A stretch of 64,000 nt of DNA. Source: Congeria kusceri (lineage: Eukaryota; Mollusca; Bivalvia; Myida; Dreissenidae). The stretch is from positions 56,483,681-56,547,680 of the forward strand of contig CM051025.1 of NCBI GenBank assembly GCA_027627225.1, given 5' to 3'. The translations under genes were made by a program, and so were the position numbers. The notes below the pieces were generated by a model. That model was not told the origin of the DNA. It ran no database searches and saw nothing but the letters and a program-made list of their open reading frames with translations. Positions 1 to 11,690 of this stretch are shown here, piece after piece. The stretch's first letter is position 1. Each line of letters starts with the position of its first letter.

Positions 1-2299
1 GGAAAATAACCATATTTAGAATTTATTTGCATTTGCACCACATCTGGGGCTAATACGACCGAAAACAAACTGGTTGCTGCACATTTTGGCACCCAATAAT
101 AGGTTTATGCCCATTTGTACAAAGAGTAATATGTTTAAATGTAAATAAACTGCCATAAGTCAGGACAGTATAATATTCAGTGTAAACATATATATCGTTT
201 TCAACGTTACTAATACATGTTAACTCAATATTTCCTCAAAACCAGTAGCACATGTTTACAGATTCTGTGAACAAGAACCATATCCATTTCCGGAATCAAA
301 TACAGCAAATTCCAACTACACCTGCATCGACCATGCCGGAAGAAGCTCAGAAGAAGACATTGTGTATTCATGAAGAACAGGCAACATATGTTTGCTACAT
401 CATACAATGGGAATCTAATTAAATGAATTTTGTACTTATTGTACAAAATAAAAGCGCGTATTTGAGTTGTTTTGTTTTATTATGCATATTTACTGTACGC
501 AATAGGGAATAACATAATTGAACAGCACAGTAAATGGTATATGTTCATTATTTAATATTATATATTAATTTAACATGTGATTTTGAATTAACTCAATTAA
601 ATAACAAAACAGAACAAATCAGAATTTGATTACCCCATAGGATTATAATGATACAACATGCAAAATGCTTATGAACAGTGAACAGATCTGAAAAGGAACA
701 AATACATACATATATATGGAACGACTAGTTTTAGTATCATATTATAGTACAATTTTCTATTTATACAATCAAAAATCTACAAAAAAATAAATATGTAATA
801 TACTAATCAAATGACAAAAATAAGAGTATTAATACCAATCAATTATTTTCAATACAAAAAATAATGTTCTGTGTATGTATATTTACCCTTAGACATTATA
901 TATGAATAACAGATACTCATAAATGCTTCTGATGATAACAATACGATGTAAAGACAGACTTCTAAATATGTTTACACACCGAATCACGTTTCTGATACGA
1001 TGGTTTATGTGTCACATTGTTAATACACTTTGTATACACCGAACATGTTTCTAGTCCTCATTATGTCCCCTTTTCAGTTGGGTTCTGACCTTTGTGAAAT
1101 GTTTGTGCATGTAGACTCGAACGCAGCCAATTTTCGCGAACGCATAACCGACTTTCTTTCTGTTGTATGTGCAATGTAGTAAACTGTAAACAGAATTAAT
1201 TAAATTATCAGAAATCAATTGAACATACATGCACATATACATTTAATTAAAGTCAATAACAATCATTGTGTTCCAGCGTTAAACAATCCAATTTAGTACC
1301 ATCGGCACTGCCAGTTCATAATTACTTGCATAACTTTTTTATGCTAGCAGCTACGAAGCTGAAATAAAAACCGAGTGTAGTTTAATCACAGGCCCACATA
1401 AAAGGCAAGTTTTAACTTGGGAAAATAATATTAAAACCCACTTACCAGCTGAACGAATCTTCGAATGTCCCATTAAAATGTGCATTTAGACAGCCATATT
1501 GATTACTCGATGCAAATGCCTCACTTAAAAATTACGCGATACCAAATACGTTCATCCCACTGTATGTATTCCAAGGATACGTACATCAGTATATTACGAT
1601 ATTGCAATTACGACCACATTTAATTCATTATTATTGGCCGTGCAAATTGAGTTTTAACAAAAACTGAATTAGACAAAATTACCAAAAAGATATCAAGGAA
1701 ATATTAATATATTGTTACGAATTCTTTATACCAGTCATTTTAACCAAGGAACATGTCCCTAACATGATATGTGTCTAATATCCTTAAAAGCAAGTGATAT
1801 TACCAGAAAATCATTCTGTAAGCCGTGTACGAGGATGTTGCTTCATTTTGCACAGGTTTGTTGGTCACACTTACGATGGTTTACTCACTTGTCCTTGCGT
1901 TCACACTGTTCACACGTATAATAAAACATGGGATAGTGACATACCTAGAAAACCTTCAGCAAGATTAGCACAACATTAGTATGAAATCACGCAACTGTTA
2001 TAGAGGTGCATCACAATGTCCATAAATCGGCTCTATGGTTAAAGGTTCTATTGCATTCCGAATATAATCATGTCCTATAATTGTGTTTGCATTATGAAAT
2101 GAGAAATAAGAAGTAACCTTGTGTTTGTAATAAATGTATGCAATATAACGAATAGTAATATCACTCTCTACACAGTTTTACAAATCAATTGGTAATGTGT
2201 TTGAAAAACACTAAAACGAATTCATAAAGTGCATGTATATTGATATTTTTGATGCTGAAAAGTGAAAGTAATGGATTTGATGTGGTCATATAACATACC
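1..2299. other. AT-rich intergenic DNA, nothing recognised
   Basis: No exon-like coding stretch, RNA gene or repeat boundary was recognised on either strand. Open frames here are short, low in complexity and lack family motifs. Confidence 0.5.
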
Positions 2300-3170
2300 A
2301 CGATGCCTTGGAAATGTCATACGACGCGATGATTTATATGGCGATTCCATACGCCAACAGTCTTTTGGTTTATGTACGACTCAATACCTTGGTGAGACAA
2401 TGTGCGCACGACTCAATACCTTGGTATGACAATGTTCACACGACTCAATAACTTGGTATGACAATGTGCGCACGACTGAATACTGTGGTATAACAATGTG
2501 CACACGACTCAATACCTTGGTATGACGATACGCACACGACCCAATACATGACAATGTTCGCATGACTGAATACCTTGGTATGATAACGTGCACACGACTC
2601 AATACCTTTGTATGACAATCTGCGCACGACTCAATACCTTGGTATGACAATGTGCGCACGACACAATACCTTGGTATGACAATGCGCTGCAGGACGCAAT
2701 ACCTTGGTATCACAATGTCCGCACTACTCAATAACTTGGTGTGACAATGCGCGCACGACTCAATACCTTGGTATGGCAACGTGGGCACGACTCAATGCCT
2801 TGATATGACACTGTGCGCACGACTCAATACTTTGGTATGACAATGCGCGAACGACGCAATACATTGGCATGACCATGTACGCACGACACATTACCGTTGC
2901 ATGGACATGTCACACGATAAAATAACGTGGTATAAACTTGTCAAGCGACGCAATACATTTTCATGAAGAACGACACTATACCATAATATGGCCATGATAA
3001 ACGACACAATACCTTTACGGCTTGCTATGGAATGACAGACGTCACAATGTATTGGTATGGGAATGAGACTTGTAAAAATTCCTTGATTGGACCATTTGCA
3101 TACGACACAATACCTTGGTCAGACCATGGTACACGTCACAATACATTGGTAAGGCCATGTCACGGCAATG
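2300..3170. repeat. 31-bp minisatellite, array A
   Basis: Tandem units of about 31 bp built around 'cgactcaataccttggta' followed by 'tgacaatgtgcgca', degenerating toward both ends. Because 31 is not a multiple of 3, the open frames across it cycle through all three frames of the same unit and give Cys/His-rich pseudo-peptides; these are not genes. The same unit family recurs at 8070-8530 and 8940-9370, with 'accatgacacacgacaca' in the variable half. Confidence 0.9.
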
Positions 3171-4758
3171 GACAATTAGAAGTAAAATGAGAATCAAACC
3201 TTGGATGGGCTGAAATGAAAACAAAAAATATGCAATGGTCCGGACACATCAGCAACCGTATTCATTTTGAAACGGCTTTGTCTTCAACAATCTATAACAT
3301 GATTTGTGTCTGAGCGACATTCCTCTTAACTATGATGTAAGATCAGATTTTATACTATGGACTCAAAAGCCGAGGTAAGCAGTAGTGAAGAGACACCATA
3401 GATTCTACCAATGGTCTATCCCCATGCGTAGTTCGATCACACTGAAATGGTGATAGTAATTATTGAATTATTAAACTTATTCTGGGACTTTCCAAGCCAC
3501 ATTAGATGCTATATTTGAGAGTAATTAACAATACAGTAGGCTTATTAGCAGCGTTTTATTTAATACTTTAATAATAATTGTGGGTAATTTCTCCACGTTT
3601 CGGAAACATTTGCGGTAATTATCGTGAAAATTATAATGAATTAATATTACAAATCATTTTTATCTGTTAGGTATACCATTTTATTATATCAAAACCACTT
3701 TGCGGTTTACCAAATATATGGTCGCATTGCAAATACACAATGCGATTTCCAACGAAACGATCATACAATAACAAAAATTGATTTACGTCTTGATGAGTTT
3801 GTCATGATTTTAACTCATTCTCGTAAGTCCATGTGTCTGTGTGTACGTATTTGAGTATTGATCCTGTCATAGGGTGATACATGCAATTTTATAGCTTGAT
3901 TATTTTTTTTAATAAACCTTCAAAATACCAAATATTTATCCAATTTATTCTAGTCTTATTATTATTATTATTATTGAATTGATCTTGCGGTTTTAATTAA
4001 GCTGTAAAATTGCACTTATCTCTCTATTACAATCCTGCATGTTTTAATAACTGAACGGAAGCTCATTAATAGTATACTTTATAAAGAAATTTACTGTTTT
4101 CATTCCATTGCTATATTCAGTCTTTCAAAGTAAAACATCACACAAACTCCAAGAAGACGAATACGCAGTATAAAGGTCATGCTCTTTAATTTGTTACAAA
4201 TGAACACTTCTAAACAACAAAGACCCGATAGCAGAAACACCATACATAACACACATACATTAATTTACAGATTGATTTAACCTAGAACGGTCAATAGAAA
4301 GCACGGATGGAAACATGCCGCATGTCCATGTTTGCTCAATTTGATTCTGTATCTGTATCATCAAGAGAAATATGCTATCTTCATATATACAACAGTACAT
4401 GAATAATCTTTTAATGCTAAGGAGATGGTTTAAAAGATGTTGCACTCAATGATATTGTGCCTTCATCAACGTTATTTTTCTTAATGTATTGCAATATCCA
4501 TCTTTTCCTGGGAAGCTGTTTTATTAGGCCAGTTGTATGCCGACATTTAGTTTTAATGTCACATTCACACTGAACACGTGACATATCATGTCTGGGTATC
4601 GAAAACAATGCAGTTGTCTCCTCGTTTCACGTTTTTGTCTCATGTATTGCGATTGTCTGTACGAGAGTCTTGGTATGTCATAATAACGTATATTCTTTAA
4701 CACATCTTATTGACAACGCCATTTGTACTACTGTAATTTTATTATTTAACTTGATATT

Positions 4759-5266
4759 AAGGGACTTGTTCACAGATTTTTTCATTTTTGAAGTATGCCT
4801 TTAAATGCCTTAACATTTTCAGATTTAAGCATTGGAACTAAAGAGCTCAAGTATAATAACAAGGAAATGATGTTAAAAAAAACAGAAAAGAAAAACAATT
4901 TGGTCCCAATGGGGTTCGAACCCGGGACCTCCGGATTAAAAGGCTGTCGCCTTAATCACTTGGCCAATCCGATTTCTGTATTTCTACCTGCATTATTTCC
5001 TTTATGAAAGTGAACCACGTGTTGTCAACAATGTTAACGAAAACAACAGAAACACACCAAAATTATTCCATCGTTAAGCGTTACAAACGCTTTATAAGTT
5101 TATTTATTTTAGCTGATGATTACTCATAAACGAAACGGTATTTACAGTATATGTCTATGTCCGTAGTGTTATTTAGCTCCCTTGTATACACCATTATTTT
5201 ATTTTTGGAATTTGTGATAAAAGGTTGAAAAAATGTCAATACATCAATCTGTGAACAGGTCCCTTT
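4759..5266. mobile_element. TIR-bounded non-autonomous element (MITE) with tRNA-like core
   Basis: The left end reads 'aagggacttgttcacagatt'; the right end, reverse-complemented, reads 'aagggacctgttcacagatt', giving terminal inverted repeats of about 20 bp with one mismatch around a ~508-bp element. The interior has no transposase frame; it carries a tRNA-like segment with pol III box A and B motifs on the minus strand. The flanks look like TTAA on the left and TTTA on the right, so a TTAA target is possible but not shown. A second element with the same plan and length lies at 41801-42308. Confidence 0.75.
4903..4972 (-). other. tRNA-like sequence (pol III boxes) inside the MITE
   Basis: On the minus strand, box A-like TGGCCAAGTGATTAAG (4951-4966) is followed by an anticodon-loop-like CTTTTAA (TTT in the anticodon position) and a consensus B box GGTTCGAACCC (4912-4922). 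The acceptor stem does not pair and the T stem is only partly paired, so this is a tRNA-derived relic rather than a functional tRNA-Lys gene. It could still act as a pol III promoter. Confidence 0.65.
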
Positions 5267-6440
5267 AGTGAGATAAAACTAAAGCATATGGGAATACGAT
5301 ATATTTTGAAATGATGAATTAGCGGTTATAAATTTAACTGTGCCTGTATCTTTATCGAAGTGAACTAACACACCTTTACCAATTTTAAATACGTAGTTGT
5401 TAGTTGTCTGTTTAACAGTAAATGTTATTAACAACCATTTTGCCTGTCATGTATTGGATTACGGTTCTGTTCTGTAAGTGTTCATTTCACATACCGGTAC
5501 TCGACACCTTCTCCAGTATGTCATTTCGAAGAGAGCTTATGTGGCACTTTTATCGATTACTTACCGTTTTCTTAATGAACAATTTGATTGCTTGAGGAGA
5601 AATACAGTCTGTCTGTTTTTTACATAGTTTGAAATCGTTTGAAATTAAATACTTGTCGCGGCATATGTATACACGTGTAACCATTTAAATTTGTGTCTGT
5701 GCTAGGATGCCTATCAAGCGCATACACATTTCTGGAGTAAACGTACTTTCTTACCAATCGCAGTTGGGTTACAGGCAAAAATAGCAAAAACATATTTAAT
5801 GTGTAAGATCAAAACCTATTGTATGTTTACTTTATTGAAACAACTATTACAATAAACACAAATGGTATCAGTTTTATGATTTGAAGATAAGAGCATCTAC
5901 GTAATTTTATTTCCTTTAGATGTCGTTTTGTATGTCTTTTTTACCACTTTGTGGTTGAGCGTCTCAGATATGTCACGTGAAAGACGCATATAAAGCCATC
6001 ATTTTGCGTCCATAAAGTAAAAAGGTCTGATTGTATTGTATGTCTGATTCATGAACTTTAAGCATTTGTATTGCAAATCTTGGAAAATAAAGCGTGCTCC
6101 GCTCTACACAGTGTATCGTTACTAGTGAAATGATATAACTACAATAAACTACACGGGCTTACTTCCTGATCTTTACGGATTATATAATTGGTTACAATAT
6201 TATGTACAATAACTGCATGGACCACACATAGTGTTGACAGAAATCATTGGTACCCCTCGCAAAATGAACTAATGTTGCCTCGATGGATTTATGTCTGACG
6301 TTTATGTCTGATCAATGACATGTCAGCTTCATGGGCAACAGTGGCAGAAATGTAAAGATGTAAAGAAGAAATCGATGTATGCCATTGAACAGTTCAGTCT
6401 AAAATGACTTATTTATAGGGCTATTTTGTAGTTTAAAATC

Positions 6441-8069
6441 ACGTCAACCAAATATTAAACTTCGACAGATGCATGTTTGTAAAGAAATACCGAAAACAAT
6501 AAATCGCATGAATAGTATTACGAGGGATGTTCACAGATAACGTACACTTTTTATATTGTTTACAACTAAGTAGAATTAATGAATAAAACCTATATAAAAA
6601 TGAATCGAGATTCAAATGGAACATGTTTAATAAGTAATATTGTGAAATTAATTTGTTATGCGCCTAATCTATTTGATAATATAACCATGGTAACCGTTAA
6701 GTGGAGCACGCCATTTATTTGCATTACAACAAGGAAATGGATCGTAAATTATGTACGAAATAAGTATACTTACTTCAAACAATTCTGGTATAATTTACAT
6801 TGACATCATACCAAAAATTGGCTTTATTTTAAGATTGCCTATTAGTAAAAACAATATTGATATGAAGGTGATGCACAACGTCAATTGAGAAAAAAGGTAA
6901 TTGTGAGATCAACTCTAAATTCGGGTGGTAAAGTAAAGATATTTGTAAATCATCTAAGCAGACATTTGTTTTTATCAAGAAGCCACATAGAATACAGTTT
7001 TTGAGTAGGGCACGTGTTTTTACATAGTGCAATAGAATTTTTAGATGGCATTGTAAGAATTGAGACATGAATGGATAAGGGAAAAAAGACGCGACGATGA
7101 CGACGTCAATAAGCTTAAATTAGCTTGATCAGCACGGACAGTCAATGGTCAGGTAGCTTAGCGAAAATGTCTCGATTGGTTTATTTCTCCATGATTAATG
7201 CATGTTGATTAGTAAGCAATAAGGAAAACATGTCAATGACAAATTACATCATTAGTTTAATTTTCAGTGTACATGCAGATTTAAAACAAGACGTACATAT
7301 TATTTTATTTTAAATATTTCTAAGAAGTATTTCCTTTCTTGATTCAGTAAAATGATGTATGCATATGTTAACATTATACACGTTTATATGCTAAATGTGT
7401 AATGTAATCAGACATACTTAAAATGCAGAATGTTTTAAAATAATTTATATATTGGTATTCAAAACGCAATAAAGTGCTCTGAACAAGTGTATGCGAGACT
7501 AGTTATCATATTGCTTCAAGACAATGATGAGAAAGGCCTATTTACGGAGATTCCAACACAAGAATCATTGATAAGATAGTGTAATTAAAATATCTGAAAA
7601 TATTGAACAATAGTGAAATAATAATATTAAAACAAGAACATTTCTTTCGCGCCAAATCTTGCCTGAAGTAAATGACGTTAACGACGTCATTGAATTCCAT
7701 TTACTTGCTCCGGGTTGCCTATAGTGACACATTACAAATGCCTGCCATTTTCAATAGAGAAGAGTAAAATCGCTGAAATTTTGTAAATTGATGCAACATA
7801 TGTTCCAGTTTATTTCAATGTACTATTTTATATTAAAGAATTATGTGTTTAAAAATATGGTTTATGAAAGTGGTTTAAAGATATTCATTCACTAAATACG
7901 TATGTATCGTACTGTATGAAACGGAAGCTTACTATAAATCGTTCGACGATTACAGTTTAAACAGAGATTTGATTCCAAAAGAAGGCATTACAGATGATAC
8001 ATTCCCGAAATTTGAGAGTATAAACATCGATTCTAAAGTAAACAAATATATTGATTAAAATATACCTTT
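6441..8069. other. Intergenic; E2F/CRE-like sites near 7650-7690
   Basis: No coding sequence recognised. Around 7648 there is TTTCGCGCCAAA, a full match to the E2F consensus, followed within about 40 bp by two ACGTCA-type (CRE-like) sequences in 'gacgttaacgacgtcat'. This may be a small promoter-like cluster, but no gene start was recognised beside it. Confidence 0.3.
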
Positions 8070-8530
8070 TAATGATCATGGCACACGCCACAATACCTTG
8101 GTAAAACCATACCACACTTCATAATACCTTTTTATGACCATGACACACGCCATAATACCTTGGTATGACGATGACAATCGGCACAAAACCGTGCAATGAC
8201 CATGACACAACACACAATACCTTGATATAACCATGGCACACGACACAATACCTAGGTATGACCATGACACACGAGACAATACCTTGGTATGACAATGACA
8301 CACGACACAATACCTTGGTATGACCATGACACACGACACAATACCTTGGTATGACCATGACACACGGGACAATACCTTGGTATGACTATGACACTCGGCA
8401 CAATACCTTGGTATGACTATGACACACGTCATAATACATTGGTTTGACCATGACACTCGGGAAAATACCTTGGAATGACAATTACACATGTCATAATACC
8501 TTGGTATGACCATGACACACGACACAATAT
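8070..8530. repeat. 31-bp minisatellite, array B part 1
   Basis: About 14-15 tandem units of the form 'ccttggtatgaccatgac' plus 'acacgacacaata' (31 bp). It is the same family as 2300-3170. Long minus-strand frames exist only because the unit lacks stops. Confidence 0.92.
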
Positions 8531-8780
8531 CTCACCTCATACATAAATGACGCGATCCGATTTGCTTAGAGCGGTCACATGACCATTGGGTATTTTCCAT
8601 ACACCACGGGTATATTTCAATACCCCATAGAAGTCTAATGCAGTCCATTGAAGTCATTTTGTTTATTTTCGTAACGTCATTGTATGTGTTTTGTGATATT
8701 GTGTAAGTTTTTCTTTCGTTTATTATCAATGATATAAATGAAAAGAAAAAAGTGAAAGGTAGTCAGTGAGATATGTTCGC

Positions 8781-8932
8781 TACACTGTTAGTAACTGTGG
8801 GTGTATGGGATATACATCCTCTGTAACCTCTGTGGTTTTATACCATACTCGAGCGCAGCTCTCATATGGTATGAAACCATAGAGGGTGTATATCCCATAC
8901 ACCCTCAGTTACCTACAGTGTAAACATTAATA
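8781..8932. repeat. ~150-bp near-perfect palindrome between two minisatellite blocks
   Basis: The left arm from 'acactgttagtaactgtggg' is mirrored by the right arm ending 'cagttacctacagtgt'. Both arms contain 'gtgtatgggatatac', and the centre around 8845-8865 reads 'ctcgagcgcagctctcatat'. The whole would fold as one long hairpin. This is typical of a palindromic MITE; no target duplication was identified. Confidence 0.8.
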
Positions 8933-8939
8933 AACTGTT

Positions 8940-9370
8940 ATTACACGTCACAATACGTGTATAACAATGACACACGACACAATACCTTGGTATGACCATG
9001 ACACAATACCTTGGTATGACCATGACAAACATCACAACACCTTGGTATGACAATGGCACACGGCACAAAACCTTGGTATGACAATGCCACACGACGCAAT
9101 GCCTTGGTATGACCATGAAACACATCACAATACCTTGGTATGACAATGACACACGACACAATACCTTGGTATGACTGTGACACACGATACAATACCTTGG
9201 AATGACCATGACACACGTCACAATACCTTGGTATGACCATGCCACACTTCACAATACCTTTTATGACCATGGCACAAGACATTATACCTTGGTATGACGG
9301 TGACACTCGGCACAATAACGTAGTATGACCATGGCACTTGGCACAATAGCTTTTTATGACCACGTCACAC
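8940..9370. repeat. 31-bp minisatellite, array B part 2
   Basis: Continuation of the array at 8070-8530 on the far side of the palindrome and of unique sequence at 8531-8780. Units are again 31 bp ('ccttggtatgaccatgacac...'), with some shortened units. Confidence 0.9.
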
Positions 9371-9377
9371 CAAGGGA

Positions 9378-11690
9378 TAATTTACAGTCAAATGAGAAGT
9401 AAACCACAAGAGAGCTGAAACGAAAACAAGAAAGACAATGGACTTCACACATCTGGAACTGTATTTATTTGCAACGTCTTTTTGCTACAAATTATTTTTT
9501 ACAATCTTGGTATACGCTTTCTACATCATTACAAATATACAATCGTGATATACACGGTGGTGTAATTTTTACATGTTACTCAAATTTGTTTCAGAATACA
9601 TTGAAAATTTGTCTTCGTTTACTTGATATATTTGGAACTTTCATTGCTGTATACGTCTTTTCCAAGAAAGCTATTGATACCAGGGCAACTTTATGTCTCT
9701 GTTTGTTTTATTTCTAAATGTGACATTCACACTGATGAGGACATTTCATGCTTGTGTTTCGCAAAAACAACGCAGTCTGTTCCCTGTAATCCTAAATGTG
9801 TCTCGTTATATTTTATAATCAGTAGGTAAATTTGGGTTAGCAAACTATACTTATATTGTTATGATATCTTACCTTTGTTATATGGTTTGTTAATTTGATT
9901 GTGAATTTAAAATGTCACGAAAAAAATAGTAAAAAAACAACAACAAAAAACAACAAGAATGACATACCTAAATATACATTATAACGACTAAATACACACA
10001 TAATGGTTTGTTTCTGTTTGAGGTGACAATGCAGGTGTTCATACTCTCGAATGTTGAAAAATACCACATTCACATATTTTACAACGTTGCCAAAAGACCT
10101 TCGGTTACCTTAATACACGAAATATGTGTCATCACAGTTTACCTATGCACCGACTGGAAAAAACACCTGTTATAATCAAAACAGGTATATTGTATCGTTT
10201 GGTGACATATGCTCACAGGTAAATAAGCAAAGTGGTGTTCTGCCATACTGTGAAACAATTAATGGGTTCCTTTTAGTTCCGTAAGGATTTTCTTAAATAA
10301 TGCGAGTATTGTAAGTGGGCTGACATGACATTGACAACCATTTTTCCGGACATTAATTGGATACCAGTTATGTTCTAGAAGGTGTTTTTTGCAATTTGTT
10401 GACACTTAGCTATCGCACGGGTCCTCTGTCCTGTAAGTGGCACTCTATCGGTGTATTTACATAAAACATTCTCATACATAAATAAGTGACCGCTGATGCA
10501 GAGTTGTTTTCAGTTTAAGAACGTGTTTTTCATGGTTTGCAATCGTTGAAACTGTTTGGAACTGAATCAACATCGCAGCATTATACTATAGGCAGAACAA
10601 ATGTGATTTAAATGTTGTCTTTTCCTCCGCGATTCCTGTCAAACGTACACACATGTTGGGATTAAAGTACTTTCTTAGCAATTGCAGTTGGGTTATAAGC
10701 ACTTGAAGCAAACAAACGCTTCATGTTCCAAATCATTATTAAGCTTACTATATTCAAACAACTAAAACCATAAAGACTGTCAGTTTCTTGTCATGGAATT
10801 GTCAGTAATTACGTTATTTCAGATAGTACATATACAAATATTTCCTACAATAAAAGAAGATGAAAAATAATACCAGGGTAAAAGTATTTTACCATTAATA
10901 AGCATGATTTTGACTTGCCCATAAATAGTTTTAGTTTGACTGTTGTCAATAAGTTTTCATGTATGATTGCCTAATTTGCACATTTTCTTCTGAATTATAA
11001 ATTAATTGTCTGATCTTTGCAATACTATAACTTTACAATAATACGAAGCAATAATAATGGAAAATGAAAATTTGTTAATTATTTGACCTGAAAAAACAAC
11101 ATCAAAAAGGTGAAATAAATCAGTCAGTAATTTGAAATGTTTTGGTGGTTTGAAATATTACTTCAGGAAAAAAATACCTGTTATAACCAAATGTGCCCTT
11201 TTTAGCAGTGTCGCCACGCACAAAATGCTCTTTTTCCAAGTCAAGCGCCATGCCCCTCTGCCCTTCTAGATTAAACACTAAAACCATCAATGTCAGTTCT
11301 ATGGCAGATTAGATTTACAGTACATATTTTGTTTGTCTGATTTATGGTTTGTATTATAAGAATTTGTACTACCAATCTTAAAAAAATAAACCGTGGTAGA
11401 AAGCTTTTGACGACAAACGAATTTATAAACCGACTTACTTCATTGACTCAAAAGTATACTTCAGAAACATGGAAAATATAATTGGTTACGCCAAAAACGA
11501 TATATTTCGCTAAACGTCATACGTTACAATATCTGAACGACAATTTGTCAGAAGTTATCGGTCGCACTTGACAAATGTACTACGATTTTCTTGATGGATT
11601 TATGTCTGACGTTTATTATACGCGTGTGATCAATTACATTTCAATGTGTTCAGTTCAGTTGTATACGGCTTTATAGTAGCAAACGTAACC
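9378..11690. repeat. Diverged duplicated non-coding block, copy B
   Basis: Partner of 3171-6440, with anchors listed there. No reading frame in it resembles a known protein. The similarity is interrupted and looks old. Confidence 0.7.

Larger units (their letters stand above)
3171..6440. repeat. Diverged duplicated non-coding block, copy A
   Basis: This stretch follows minisatellite A as 9378-11690 follows minisatellite B. Collinear anchors are seen by eye: 3168-3260 with 9378-9470; 'gtcacattcacactga' near 4557 with 'gtgacattcacactga' near 9719; 'ctgtaagtg' near 5470 with 10430; 'gcagttgggtta' near 5760 with 10683; 'gatggatttatgtctgacgttta' near 6283 with 11595. The offset changes along the block, so both copies carry indels. 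No gene is recognised inside apart from the MITE listed separately. Confidence 0.7.

Noticed and set aside
4903..4972. Functional tRNA-Lys gene
   Set aside because: Acceptor stem does not pair, T stem is incomplete, and it sits inside a TIR element.
8076..9363. Long Cys/His-rich minus-strand frames (149, 140, 135 residues) in the 31-bp arrays
   Set aside because: They are translations of a stop-poor 31-bp tandem repeat in all three frames; no independent coding sign.
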